From JBNJEA01 sp051745395 (GTDB taxonomy: Bacteria > Desulfobacterota > Desulfobacteria > Desulfobacterales > Desulfosalsimonadaceae), in assembly GCA_051745395.1 (NCBI GenBank), contig JBNJEA010000020.1, positions 1-30,145 of the forward strand: a stretch of 30,145 nt of DNA, given 5' to 3'. The notes beneath the pieces are model-generated. The model was given only the letters and a program-made list of their open reading frames with translations. It did not search any database and was not told the origin of the DNA. How positions within the stretch are numbered: position 1 is the first letter of the stretch; the number at the start of each line of letters is the position of its first letter. The position numbers and the translations under genes were made by a program. Shown in pieces: positions 6,150 to 14,959 of the stretch.

Positions 6150-7874
6150 CTACATCAGCACTTCCTTGTAAAGCTCGTCAAAAAGCGAATCCGCGGTCTG
6201 GATCTCGTTTTCGGACATTTTTTGCCGAAGGATATCGAGATGCCGGGCCGCACCGGCTTGGCCCTGGGTGGCGGCCAGGCTCATCCAGGCATACGATTTG
6301 ACCGGATCTTCGGGCATGCCCCGGCCGTTGAAATACATCACCGCCAGGTTGTACTGGGCGGCCACAATACCCTGCCGGGCGGCGGCCTGATACCACCGGG
6401 CGGCTTCTGCCGGGTCCTTTTCCACGCCGGTGCCATTGTAGTACAGCCCGGCCAGCCGGGTCTGGGAAAACGCATCCCCCTGTTCGGCGGCTTTTTCATA
6501 CCACCGGGCGGCCGCCTTCCGGTCCTTTGCCCCGTCGCCGATACCGTTGTCATACATGATCGCCGCGCGCTTGCAGGCTTTCATATGGCCGCCGGCGGCG
6601 GCCTTTTCATACCAGTGCCGGGCGTCTTGATGGCTTTGCGCCAGCGGGCCGGTCCCGTTTTCATACATGTCCCCCAACTGCCATTGCGCCGCGCTGTAGC
6701 CGTTTTCGGCCGCCTTTCGGCATAAGGCCGCGGCCTTTTCCTTGTCAACAGCCTTATCTCCGGTGCCGTCGAGATACATCCGGGCCATCCGGTACTGGGC
6801 CGGGCCATAGCCGGCATCCGCCGCCTTTTCGTATAACGCCACGGCCTTGTCCATGTCCTGTTCGACACCCTGGCCGTTTTCATGCATGAGGGCCAGGGCG
6901 CAGGTGGCCGGAACAAATTCGTTTTCCCTGGACAGGCGCTGGCACCACTCGGCTGCCAGGGCATAATCGGTTTCGACCCCTTTTCCGTGGTAATACATCA
7001 TGGCCAGGCTAAACCGGGCCTGGACAAAGCCCCGGGCCTCGGCCTTGCGGAACCATTCAAGCGCCTTCTGGTAATCCTGCGGGATGCCGTCGCCGGTGAA
7101 ATACAAGTGCCCCAGCGCATGCTGGGCCGCGCCGTAGCCGCCTTCCGCGGCCTGCTGGTACCATTTGGCCGCGCGGTTTCGGTTTTGATCCGTGCCGATG
7201 CCTTCATCGTAGACGGTGCCGACGCTGTAATAATGCAGCGGCAGGGCATCTTCCTGATGGGCCGCCTTTTCGTACCATTCGGCTGCGGCGCCCGGCTTCG
7301 ATGACGCCGCCCCCACCCCGCGATAAAGCATGTCGGCATAACAGTACTGGGAAAGCACATCATCCTGGACAGCCGCCTTTTTATACCATTTCAGGGCCTG
7401 ACCGGCATCCTGGGCCACGCCCTGGCCGTACTGGTACATGTAGGCCAGGCTGTATTGGGCGCCGGCGCCGCCGCGTTTCGCCGCTTTTTTAAACAGCTTT
7501 GCCGCACGAGCATAATCCCGGGCCACCCCGCGGCCCTTGTAATAGTCGATGGCCTCGCCGGTGTATTTGAGCACGTCCGGGTCCGGCGGCTCAACGTCCG
7601 GCGGGGTGAAGCCCTCGTCAGCCTCGGCCTTTTCCGCATCTTCGGATTCTTCTGTATCAGCCGCTTTTTCGTCTCCCTTTGCATCCTCCTGCCTTTTTTC
7701 CGCAGCATCGGTTTGTTCGGCGGCTTCGGCCGGCTGGTCCGAATCGGCCCCTTTGGCTTGATCGGCGGCCCAAAAAAGGGGAGAAACCACCAATACGGCC
7801 ACCAGGACAACCCCCGACAGATACCGGCGGCGGAGAATTTTCGACAACATTCCGAAAAGGATCATGGCTTTCAT
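6150..7874 (-). CDS. Periplasmic Sel1-repeat protein, 12 repeats
   Basis: I place the start at 7874, where AAGGAG lies 7 nt upstream on the reverse strand; a longer in-frame form to 7931 has no such site and hides the signal. The 574-aa product has an RRR-containing n-region and one hydrophobic segment (signal or membrane anchor), an acidic Ala/Glu/Asp-rich linker to about residue 95, then 12 Sel1-like repeats of ~36 aa of the type YxxGxGVxxDxxKAxxWYxKAA. Sel1 proteins are solenoid scaffolds; many act in envelope stress, polysaccharide or signalling complexes. No catalytic domain is visible. It converges on the transglycosylase gene with a 5-nt gap, leaving no room for a separate terminator. 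Confidence 0.88.
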   Translation of the reverse strand: MKAMILFGMLSKILRRRYLSGVVLVAVLVVSPLFWAADQAKGADSDQPAEAAEQTDAAEKRQEDAKGDEKAADTEESEDAEKAEADEGFTPPDVEPPDPDVLKYTGEAIDYYKGRGVARDYARAAKLFKKAAKRGGAGAQYSLAYMYQYGQGVAQDAGQALKWYKKAAVQDDVLSQYCYADMLYRGVGAASSKPGAAAEWYEKAAHQEDALPLHYYSVGTVYDEGIGTDQNRNRAAKWYQQAAEGGYGAAQHALGHLYFTGDGIPQDYQKALEWFRKAEARGFVQARFSLAMMYYHGKGVETDYALAAEWCQRLSRENEFVPATCALALMHENGQGVEQDMDKAVALYEKAADAGYGPAQYRMARMYLDGTGDKAVDKEKAAALCRKAAENGYSAAQWQLGDMYENGTGPLAQSHQDARHWYEKAAAGGHMKACKRAAIMYDNGIGDGAKDRKAAARWYEKAAEQGDAFSQTRLAGLYYNGTGVEKDPAEAARWYQAAARQGIVAAQYNLAVMYFNGRGMPEDPVKSYAWMSLAATQGQAGAARHLDILRQKMSENEIQTADSLFDELYKEVLM

Positions 7875-7938
7875 GGACAGGCTCCTTGTAAATCCAATAA
7901 GGTAAGGATGATTCGACATGAGCGGCAACATACCGATT

Positions 7939-7968
7939 ATTAAATAGAATTGACGGAAAACCAGTAAA
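7939..7968 (-). promoter_or_regulatory. Candidate promoter for the Sel1-repeat gene
   Basis: On the reverse strand TTTACT (7963-7968) is followed by an 18-nt spacer and TTTAAT (7939-7944), a five-of-six match to the -10 consensus. A TTGACA lies slightly further upstream (7970-7975) but is badly spaced. The site is about 65 bp upstream of the chosen start. Confidence 0.35.
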
Positions 7969-8022
7969 TTGTCAAGAACTATATGCCACGCAACAGCACC
8001 GGCGCGGCCGGCTGCGCCGATA

Positions 8023-8051
8023 TTGACAGCCGTGGCCGCCGGGGCTACAGT
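8023..8051 (+). promoter_or_regulatory. Candidate promoter for the 308-aa hypothetical gene
   Basis: A perfect TTGACA (8023-8028), a 17-nt spacer and TACAGT (8046-8051) lie about 55 bp before the start. The leader holds a small hairpin, GCAGC AAA GCTGC, just downstream of the -10. It is in the divergent gap shared with the Sel1 gene. Confidence 0.45.
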
Positions 8052-8104
8052 AGCTGCAGCAAAGCTGCTTCAATGCCCCCAACCCAATATAAAGGTCCAT
8101 TTTC

Positions 8105-9031
8105 ATGTCCGATGACAATAAAATAAAACCATTCGCCGAAGCCATTGGCGCCCTGCTGACCGATGGCATCGGCTTGACCGGCGATGTCTTGCATTACCTG
8201 AATTCGGTGGCCGGTGTACAAAGCCCCGATGAACTCGAAACCCTGCTGACCGGCGCCGAGGACTGCGATGGCCAGAGCCTTTATGAGCTGATTTTCTTCC
8301 CGGATGAAACCCAGCAGATACAGATCGAGCCGTGGACAGCAAACGCCGCCTTCACCGCCGCCGAGGTCAATGGTTTGATCGAGCGGCTCAGGAAATCAAA
8401 TGTGGAAGCCACCCTGCATTTTCCGGAAAGTGAAGGATCGTGCCGCATACATGTCCCGGCCGATGCCGTTTCCATGTTTATCCGGCGCCTGCACCTTGAC
8501 CGGCCCATCGATTCGCAGGTCGACACCGCCATGGCCGGCCATATTGAAAGCCGGGCCATGTACCTGAGACTTCGCGTCAAGCTGCGAAACGCCCGGTTTG
8601 CCTTTTCGGCCGATACTTCATCCTTTATCTGCGGATTTGTGGCCCACATTGCCGAAGATGATCCGGATTTTACGGCCCTGTTTGATTTTGCCGTAGACAC
8701 CCTGGAACGGATCGCACCGGAAACCGATATCTATTTGGCCCTGATGGATCGAAAGCGCCATTGCGGTGAAATGATCCGAAAGGCCCGGCAAAACGATCAA
8801 AACCTCCGGCAGCTGCCGGTGGAAGCCTTGATCTTAAAAGGGATCAACATCTCCTGCATCAATATCGATGACGCCTACCGCCAGATGGAGTTCATCGACC
8901 GCATCAGCCTCGCCGTGTTCGGCAAAACCGAGCTGGCCGAAAATGGCATGGCCGAAGCGCAGCAACCGGTGGATTTCGGACAATTTGACCGAAATACCGA
9001 TATCGACAAGGTCATCAAAATCCTGTCGTAA
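8105..9031 (+). CDS. Hypothetical 308-aa cytoplasmic protein
   Basis: I do not recognise this protein. It has no signal peptide, membrane segment or cysteine cluster and is mildly acidic with mixed alpha/beta character. The first ~55 residues (AIGALLTDGIGLTGDVLHYL, then SPDELETLL) look helical. A middle region around 75-135 has EVNGLIERLRKSNVEATLHF, and the C-terminal third contains DIYLALMDRKRHCGEMIRKAR. AAAGG precedes ATG 8105 at reasonable spacing, and a good candidate promoter sits upstream. It stands alone, divergent from the Sel1 gene and convergent with a TPR lipoprotein gene (6-nt gap), so context gives no function. The long open frame with neighbour-like codon use supports it as a real gene. 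Confidence 0.75.
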   Translation: MSDDNKIKPFAEAIGALLTDGIGLTGDVLHYLNSVAGVQSPDELETLLTGAEDCDGQSLYELIFFPDETQQIQIEPWTANAAFTAAEVNGLIERLRKSNVEATLHFPESEGSCRIHVPADAVSMFIRRLHLDRPIDSQVDTAMAGHIESRAMYLRLRVKLRNARFAFSADTSSFICGFVAHIAEDDPDFTALFDFAVDTLERIAPETDIYLALMDRKRHCGEMIRKARQNDQNLRQLPVEALILKGINISCINIDDAYRQMEFIDRISLAVFGKTELAENGMAEAQQPVDFGQFDRNTDIDKVIKILS

Positions 9032-9037
9032 TCCATA

Positions 9038-9811
9038 TTACCACTTGCTGCGAAGCGTTTTGATGGCCGCTTTGGCTTTATCGGCCAGGGGGGTGCCCAC
9101 GGCAATGGACTCGGCTTTCTTGTAGGCATTTAACGCCTTGTTGTATTGCTGGTGTTTCTCGTAGGCCCGCCCCAAGTCCAGGTAAAGACGGGCGGAGCGG
9201 CCCACCTTCTCGGCGGCCTCTTCCAGCTTGCGCACCGCCTTTGCATGCTCTCCGGTGGCCATATAAACCTGGCCCAGCCCGTGCAGGGCCTTGGGAAAAC
9301 CGGATTTCAGGTCCAGCGCCTCCTGGTAATGCTGCTTGGCCTTTTCGTACTCGCCTTTTCTATAATAAATCAGGCCCAGGTTACTGGCGGGATATTGGGG
9401 CGTGGCATAGAGCAGGTCGTCTTTGACGGTTTTAAAGCATTCAATCGCCTTGTCCCATTGTTGCAGGGAAATATAGGCCGAGCCGAGGTTGTTCCGGGCC
9501 GGCGAATAATCGGGTTTTATTTCCAGGGCCCGCCGGAAATGCGTTACCGCTTTTTCGGCATCATTTTTGGCCAGGTAGGTCAGGCCGAGATCATTTTGGA
9601 CATAGGGATCGTCGGGATCCATCTTTTCCGCCTTGAGCAACTCCCGCAGCGCCCGGGTGTAATTGCCCTCTGCCATGTAGGCTTCTCCAAGATCCCGTGC
9701 CGCAGAGGCCTTCCCATTGTTTTTGTTATTGGCCTTGGTATGACCGCATCCCGACACCATGGCAGCCGCAACCAAAGGGATCAGACAAATTAAAATCATC
9801 CGTTTTTTCAT
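9038..9811 (-). CDS. TPR lipoprotein, PilW/PilF-like
   Basis: The 257-aa protein has a clean lipoprotein signal (VSGC, Cys22) and about five to six TPR units filling the rest: ARDLGEAYMAEGNYTRALREL, then NDLGLTYLAKNDAEKAVTHF, and so on. Order and spacing resemble PilW/PilF, outer-membrane lipoproteins that help type IV pilus secretin assembly, but no pilus gene is in the window, so a generic TPR lipoprotein is an alternative. It is the last reverse-strand gene after serS, thrC and the LysM gene, with a 95-nt gap upstream holding a small inverted repeat (TTCAGTT/AACTGAA near 9841-9869), so it may have its own promoter. AAAGGCAGG precedes the start. Confidence 0.8.
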   Translation of the reverse strand: MKKRMILICLIPLVAAAMVSGCGHTKANNKNNGKASAARDLGEAYMAEGNYTRALRELLKAEKMDPDDPYVQNDLGLTYLAKNDAEKAVTHFRRALEIKPDYSPARNNLGSAYISLQQWDKAIECFKTVKDDLLYATPQYPASNLGLIYYRKGEYEKAKQHYQEALDLKSGFPKALHGLGQVYMATGEHAKAVRKLEEAAEKVGRSARLYLDLGRAYEKHQQYNKALNAYKKAESIAVGTPLADKAKAAIKTLRSKW

Positions 9812-9906
9812 GAAATCGCCTGCCTTTATTGTTTCAGCATTTCAGTTAAACCGAACGGAATCAACTGAATCCGAAATTGAAAATCGCTCGATTCAGGTGA
9901 ATCCAT

Positions 9907-11859
9907 TTATTGCCGGAGCCGCATCAGCTCAACCCCGGTGCCTTCCAGGTGGGCGGCAATCGGCACCGGAACGGGGGAAAAAGCAACCAATATCTTTTTT
10001 TCAACACCCTCCTGATTTCCGGCGATCAGCACGCCGGAAACCTCGTAGGACGGATTGTATAGCCGCGGCCGCTGGGCACTCCAAAACACGGGATCGGAGG
10101 TAAACCGCGCGGGCAGCAGCGGCGCAAGCTTGTCAATCAAAGCCTTTCCGCCGATGGGGTTTTTGATCTGAGCGACCCGGAAGCCATTTTTTTCAATGGA
10201 TTTTACGGCATCGCCGCCCAGGTCGCCGTAGTCGATCAACACCTCCCGGCCGGGGCCGGTCGACAGCATGTTGGTTTTGGCCCGGACCTGAAATCCCGCA
10301 TAGGGAAATGTGATCTCCACATCTGCCTGATAGGTGTAGCCAAGGCTTTCGGCCAGCCGGGCGATCACGCGGGCCGGCGGATTGGCATCGATGACATCCA
10401 CATCGGGGGACTCCACGGTTTCGGCATGCACGGCCCGGGCCCATCCGGAAACGTTTTCTCCCTCGATCCAGTCGCGCACGATGATGCCTTTTCCTTCCAG
10501 GTACGCCCGGATCGGGGCCGGCACCCACATTTCCGGCTCCTCTATGATATTTAAGCAAACCCGGTCGCCGCCGGCCGGCGGTTCATAGATAAACTGCCCC
10601 CGGACCGTCATCCGGACCCCTTCATCGCTCAACTCGACCCGGTTTTCATAGCCGTCGGAGTCGATAAGGGGGATAATGTTTTCCATCAGCGGTTCCAGCA
10701 TCATATTCGATTCCACAAATACGATCCGGATACCGGGCCAATGGGACTCGATGACCTTCCGGTCGGCCGGATCAAGCCAGTTTCGATTGGCAAACAACAG
10801 CCGGATACCGCCTTCAAAAACCATCATCGGCGTTTTGTCCAAAACAAGGCGCAGATCACTTTGGGCATCGCGCGGGAAAAAATACTCGCCTTCGTTTAAC
10901 AGCTCCGCATCGAGAATTTTGGCCGCCTTGACAAACACGGACTGATCGGAAAACCCTTTGAGGGTCCGGGGCACTTCCACTTCCGCCTGAGCCGGTTCGT
11001 CTTTGTCGGCTTCGGCCGCATCGCTGTCTTTATCGGCTTCATCCGGTTGAGCGGCATCCGACCGGCTCTGTGCCGGCCGGTCCCGGGCTTTTTCGGCTTT
11101 CGGTGCCGGCTGGGATGGCTCTTTTGCCGCCGGTTCGGGCTCGGACCGGGAGGCTTCCGGGACGGCGGGCGGTTTTTGGGAACCCGCGGCCGTCCGGGCT
11201 TTATCGAAATCAACAATCTGTCCGGATTCATCAAACATGGCGGAATAGGCCGCTGTATTTTGAATCGAAGGCTCGGGCAGCCGGATGCTGTCGCCGGACC
11301 GGATGAAGTCGATATCGTCGATATCCGGATTGAGCTTCTTAAACAGCGCCAGACCCCGTTGATACGAATCGGTTCCGGGTCTTCCGAATCGCTCGGAAAT
11401 CAGTTTGGCCACCCAGTCCCCGTATTGTACCTCGTATTCTACCGAATGCTGCCGCAGGGTCTGGGGCATGTTGGTAATCGTGATCACCGGTATGGTCACG
11501 GTACCGCTTTTCTGTCCCGCCACCGACTCCGGCGCCAGGATTTTGAGCGGGATTAAAATGCGCTGGTTGGGATAAATGGTGTCGACATCGTCGACATCCG
11601 GGTTTAACGCCTTAAATATTTTCAAAAACCGGGGGAAATCCTTGCTGGCGATATCACCGCGCTGCTTTAACAGCTTGGTCACATAGTCGTTGGACTGGAC
11701 CACGTACGGATCGCAGAGCACGTCGCGGCCGTCGAGTTCGCGCACCAGGTACTGTTTTTCAAAAAAAGCCGCGCCGACCGGTGACAAAAAAAGCGCCAAC
11801 ACCGCCAGCGCGATGACCCAGGTCCCATACCGCCTCAAAATGCCCGTTGTTAGATGCAT
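9907..11859 (-). CDS. Exported LysM protein with unrecognised C-terminal region
   Basis: The 650-aa protein has a Sec signal (RRYG, hydrophobic stretch, cleavage near Ala31). Two LysM-like modules follow. The first, about 50-107, includes YVTKLLKQRG and LNPDVDDVDTIYPNQRILIPL. The second, about 142-200, includes YGDWVAKLISERFG and LNPDIDDIDFIRSGDSIRLP. LysM modules usually bind peptidoglycan glycan chains. An Ala/Pro/Glu/Lys/Asp-rich linker covers roughly 215-300. The remaining ~340 residues form an alpha/beta region I cannot assign (for example GGIRLLFANRNWLDPADRK and IRAYLEGKGIIVRDWIEGE). The ATG lies 7 nt after the thrC stop on the same strand, so the two are probably co-transcribed. Confidence 0.8.
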   Translation of the reverse strand: MHLTTGILRRYGTWVIALAVLALFLSPVGAAFFEKQYLVRELDGRDVLCDPYVVQSNDYVTKLLKQRGDIASKDFPRFLKIFKALNPDVDDVDTIYPNQRILIPLKILAPESVAGQKSGTVTIPVITITNMPQTLRQHSVEYEVQYGDWVAKLISERFGRPGTDSYQRGLALFKKLNPDIDDIDFIRSGDSIRLPEPSIQNTAAYSAMFDESGQIVDFDKARTAAGSQKPPAVPEASRSEPEPAAKEPSQPAPKAEKARDRPAQSRSDAAQPDEADKDSDAAEADKDEPAQAEVEVPRTLKGFSDQSVFVKAAKILDAELLNEGEYFFPRDAQSDLRLVLDKTPMMVFEGGIRLLFANRNWLDPADRKVIESHWPGIRIVFVESNMMLEPLMENIIPLIDSDGYENRVELSDEGVRMTVRGQFIYEPPAGGDRVCLNIIEEPEMWVPAPIRAYLEGKGIIVRDWIEGENVSGWARAVHAETVESPDVDVIDANPPARVIARLAESLGYTYQADVEITFPYAGFQVRAKTNMLSTGPGREVLIDYGDLGGDAVKSIEKNGFRVAQIKNPIGGKALIDKLAPLLPARFTSDPVFWSAQRPRLYNPSYEVSGVLIAGNQEGVEKKILVAFSPVPVPIAAHLEGTGVELMRLRQ

Positions 11860-11866
11860 CCGGATA

Positions 11867-13369
11867 TCAGACCCTCTTTAAGTCCAGTCGATTGGCAATT
11901 TCACCGGAAACCCGGGCGACAAAATCCTGCAAGGCGTGTCCTTCAAGGGGATTTCCAGGTTCGGGCACCGCTTCAAGATCCGCCGGCCGGACCAGTTCCG
12001 GGGCATTGATCAAAGATTGCTTCGGTGTGATATCGTAATCGGCGGGGAAGCGGTTTTCAAAATACAGCTCCTGGAAACCGGAAAACTTCAGCGCATGGGC
12101 CGTGGAATCGAGCACCACGCTTTCGCTGCCGGAGATGCGGCCGTTTTTCCGCGCCGATACCATACCGGCCAGACATTCGCCGCCGTGCGTGCACGAAACA
12201 TGGCCGTGCCGGTTGGCCGTCAGGTACCAGTCCATGATGGCCTGCTCGGTGACTTCCTCCACAAACACCTTCTGCCGGCCGGCGATCCGGTTGTATTTTT
12301 CCACCAGGCGGATCACCCGGGGCATGGAAACGGGGTTTCCGATCATGGCGGCCTGGGCGACACTGGGGCGCACCTGTACGGGTTCGAAATGCCGGTGTTC
12401 CGGCCGGGCTTCGAGGTAATACTTGTAGACCGGGTTGGCGTGCTCGGACTGGACCCCGATGATTTTGGGCAGCGCATCAATGACGCCGATTTCATAAAAC
12501 TTTAAAAACCCGTTGATCAGGGCGGTGACGTTGCCGGCGTTGCCGATGGGCACCACCACGACCTTGTCGGCCATTTCGTATTCAAAAAACTGGGCCAGTT
12601 CGTAGGAATACGATTCCTGGCCGAGGATCCGCCAAGCGTTTTTGGAATTAAGCAGCGCCACGTTGTAATTTTCCGACAAATGCTCCACAATTTTCATGCA
12701 GTCATCAAAAACCCCGGGGATTTCAAACACCATGGCGCCGCTGCCCAAAGGCTGGGACAGTTGCTGTGGGGTGACCCGCTTGTGCGGCAGCAGCACGGCG
12801 GATTTTACCTGCGGCTGCAAATACGCGGCATACAGGGCGGCTGCAGCCGATGTATCGCCGGTGGACGCACATACGGCCAGCACATCGGATACATAACCGT
12901 TGCAAACCAGGTACTGGATATAGCTCAACGCACTGGCCATGCCCCGGTCCTTAAAGGACGCACTCGGGTTCTGGCCGTCGTTTTTGAAAAAAAACCGGGC
13001 ATCGGCCAGCCCCTGCAAATGGGCATTGGCCTCCACCACCGGGGTGTGGCCCTCGCCGAGCCAGACCACGGAATCCAGGGGCATGATCGGGCCGATCAAT
13101 TCGTGGTAGCGGTAAATCCCGTTTAAAGCCGGCTGGTTCAACATGCGCCGGTAATCGAAAATCCGCCGCCACATGGCCCCGGAGATCTCTTTTAACCGGT
13201 CGAAATCGGGGTCATACAACAAAAGGACATTGCCGCAATCCGGGCAGGTATAGAGCAGTTGCTCAATTCCGTATTCGTGTTCACACCCCAGACATCGATA
13301 GATCAGCCGGCCGTCGGAAGCAGGGATTAAATAGGGTTGTATGTCGCTTGGGAAATCTTGTGGTTTCAC
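11867..13369 (-). CDS. thrC: Threonine synthase
   Basis: The enzyme converts O-phosphohomoserine to threonine with pyridoxal phosphate. The 500-aa protein opens with a zinc-ribbon-like pair (Cys26/Cys29 and Cys42/Cys45), as in many long ThrC forms. The PLP segment is NPSASFKDRGM with Lys140, followed by the ASTGDTSAAAA phosphate-binding loop and GNAGNVTALI. Start is GTG at 13369 with AAGGT about 9 nt upstream. It sits 59 nt after serS and its TGA is 7 nt from the LysM gene's ATG, an operon-like arrangement on the reverse strand. The fold is shared with cysteate and 2,3-diaminopropionate synthases, but length and zinc ribbon favour ThrC. Confidence 0.9.
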   Translation of the reverse strand: MKPQDFPSDIQPYLIPASDGRLIYRCLGCEHEYGIEQLLYTCPDCGNVLLLYDPDFDRLKEISGAMWRRIFDYRRMLNQPALNGIYRYHELIGPIMPLDSVVWLGEGHTPVVEANAHLQGLADARFFFKNDGQNPSASFKDRGMASALSYIQYLVCNGYVSDVLAVCASTGDTSAAAALYAAYLQPQVKSAVLLPHKRVTPQQLSQPLGSGAMVFEIPGVFDDCMKIVEHLSENYNVALLNSKNAWRILGQESYSYELAQFFEYEMADKVVVVPIGNAGNVTALINGFLKFYEIGVIDALPKIIGVQSEHANPVYKYYLEARPEHRHFEPVQVRPSVAQAAMIGNPVSMPRVIRLVEKYNRIAGRQKVFVEEVTEQAIMDWYLTANRHGHVSCTHGGECLAGMVSARKNGRISGSESVVLDSTAHALKFSGFQELYFENRFPADYDITPKQSLINAPELVRPADLEAVPEPGNPLEGHALQDFVARVSGEIANRLDLKRV

Positions 13370-13428
13370 GCAGTATTACCTTACAGTTTCAAACCCGGCG
13401 GCCGGATATAAAACTTGGATTCAAAATG

Positions 13429-14706
13429 TTAGGCTGCCGTAATGGCCTGCCGCCCGCCCATGTAGGGCCGCAGCGCCTCGGGGATCACCACGCTGCCGTC
13501 GGCCTGCTGGTAATTTTCAAGCACTGCTGCCAGCGTCCGGCCCACGGCCAGCCCCGAACCGTTTAAGGTATGGACGAGGGCGGTGCCCTTCTGCCCTTTG
13601 CGCTTCAACCGGATGCCGGCACGCCGGGCCTGGAAGGACTCGAAATTGCTGCAGGAAGAAATTTCCCGGTATTTCTGCTGGGCAGGCATCCAGACTTCGA
13701 TATCATAGGTTTTGGCCGAGGAAAAGCCCATATCCCCGGTGCACAGCAACACCACCCGGTACGGCAGTTCCAGCTGCTGCAGCACGGTTTCCGCATTGTC
13801 GAGCAGGGATTCGAGCTCATCATAGGAGGCATCCGGGGTGGTGAATTTGACGAGTTCCACTTTATTAAACTGGTGCTGCCGGATCAGCCCCCGGGTGTCT
13901 TTTCCGTGCGAGCCGGCTTCGGCCCGGAAACACGGGGTGAAGGCAGCATAGTAGATCGGCAGGTCGGCCTCGTCAATGGTTTCATGTTGATGGATGTTGG
14001 TCACAGGGACCTCGGCGGTGGGGATCAGAAAATACTCCCAGTTTTCGAGCTTAAACAGGTCTTCTTCAAATTTGGGCAGCTGGCCGGTGTTGGTCATGGT
14101 CTGGCGGTTAACAATAAAGGGGGGCAATGTTTCCGTATAACCGTGTTTGCCGGTATGCAGCTCAAGCATAAAATTGGTAAGTGCGCGCTCCAGCAACGCC
14201 CCGGCACCGAAATAAAGGGGAAAGCGGGAACCGGCGATCTTGGCGGCCCGCTCGAAATCCAGGATCCGCAACTGCTCACCGATCGTCCAGTGGGGCAAGG
14301 GTTCGAAATCAAAGGCCGGCTTCGTGCCGACTTCGCGCACCAATTCATTTTCCGTGTCATCGGCGCCGACGGGCACACTTTCGTGCGGAATATTGGGAAT
14401 ACGGATTAAAATGTGATGAATTTTTTCCTCGTACTCGGAAATGGCCTGCTCGAGCACCTTGACCCGGGCCGAAACATCGCGCATCTCTGAGACAAGCTCA
14501 TCTGCATCTTCTCCGCGCCGTTTCATCCCGGCGATTTCATCGGAGACCACGTTGCGCCGATGCCGGAGCTGTTCGATTTCATTTAAGAGCCTGCGCCGTT
14601 CGGCGTCGGCCGCCTCAAACGTATCCAGGTCCGCCGCATCGCCGCGACGATTTAATGCGTCACGGACTTCAGACAAATGTTGTCTTACGTACTTGATTTC
14701 CAGCAT
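13429..14706 (-). CDS. serS: Seryl-tRNA synthetase
   Basis: The 425-aa class II aminoacyl-tRNA synthetase charges tRNA-Ser. The N-terminal ~100 residues form the tRNA-binding coiled-coil arm (MLEIKYVRQHLSEVRDALNRRG to LEQAISEYEEK). The catalytic domain has the motif 2 region FRAEAGSHGKDTRGLIRQHQ and motif 3 with GSGLAVGRTLAAVLENYQ. Length is normal. ATG 14706 has a modest AGGT upstream. On the reverse strand, TTGACG at 14787-14792 with a GATAAT-like element at 14766-14771 is a possible promoter with a short 15-nt spacer. No T-box leader was seen. Confidence 0.97.
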   Translation of the reverse strand: MLEIKYVRQHLSEVRDALNRRGDAADLDTFEAADAERRRLLNEIEQLRHRRNVVSDEIAGMKRRGEDADELVSEMRDVSARVKVLEQAISEYEEKIHHILIRIPNIPHESVPVGADDTENELVREVGTKPAFDFEPLPHWTIGEQLRILDFERAAKIAGSRFPLYFGAGALLERALTNFMLELHTGKHGYTETLPPFIVNRQTMTNTGQLPKFEEDLFKLENWEYFLIPTAEVPVTNIHQHETIDEADLPIYYAAFTPCFRAEAGSHGKDTRGLIRQHQFNKVELVKFTTPDASYDELESLLDNAETVLQQLELPYRVVLLCTGDMGFSSAKTYDIEVWMPAQQKYREISSCSNFESFQARRAGIRLKRKGQKGTALVHTLNGSGLAVGRTLAAVLENYQQADGSVVIPEALRPYMGGRQAITAA

Positions 14707-14798
14707 AGAATACCTATGTTTCGATTCCGGGAAAAGACGGGACTGCTGCGTGTAAACAGAAAATAATTATCACGGCCGGCGCAACTCGTCAATGCTTA

Positions 14799-14827
14799 TT
14801 GCAAATGGCCTCATTTTGCGCTATATT
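14799..14827 (+). promoter_or_regulatory. Candidate promoter for the cyclo-ligase/der/rarA run
   Basis: TTGCAA (14799-14804), a 17-nt spacer and TATATT (14822-14827) lie in the AT-rich gap divergent from serS. A transcript from here would carry the whole 14853-14943 palindrome in its leader, ending 16 nt before the start codon. Confidence 0.5.
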
Positions 14828-14852
14828 ATTCTCTTTACATCATATTATTATT

Positions 14853-14943
14853 TAGTGCCCGAACGAAAATCAGGATTTTTCGTCAATATCCCGCCTCGGG
14901 AGCACAGATATTGGCGAAAAAGACGATTTTCGTTCAGGCACTA
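14853..14943 (+). repeat. 91-bp imperfect palindrome, MITE/REP-like
   Basis: The left arm starting TAGTGCCCGAACGAAAATC matches the reverse complement of the right arm (GATTTTCGTTCAGGCACTA) at all but one position. The inner arms TTTTTCGTCAATATC and GATATTGGCGAAAAA also pair with one mismatch. The element forms a near-complete rod with a short CCGCCTCGGGAGC apex. It has no coding capacity. Its compact outer inverted repeats resemble a non-autonomous mobile element or a REP-type palindrome. It ends next to the ribosome site (GGAGA) of the cyclo-ligase gene. Confidence 0.8.
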
Positions 14944-14959
14944 TTTATGGAGAATATCA

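Noticed and set aside
7875..7931. Longer N-terminus for the Sel1 protein
   Set aside because: The upstream ATG codons lack a ribosome site, while AAGGAG fits the start at 7874.
13570..14409. 279-aa forward open frame inside serS
   Set aside because: It is an antisense shadow of seryl-tRNA synthetase with no ribosome site.
14853..14943. 6S RNA upstream of the cyclo-ligase gene
   Set aside because: The rod is about 91 nt, half the usual size, lacks the large central bubble, and looks like a mobile palindrome.
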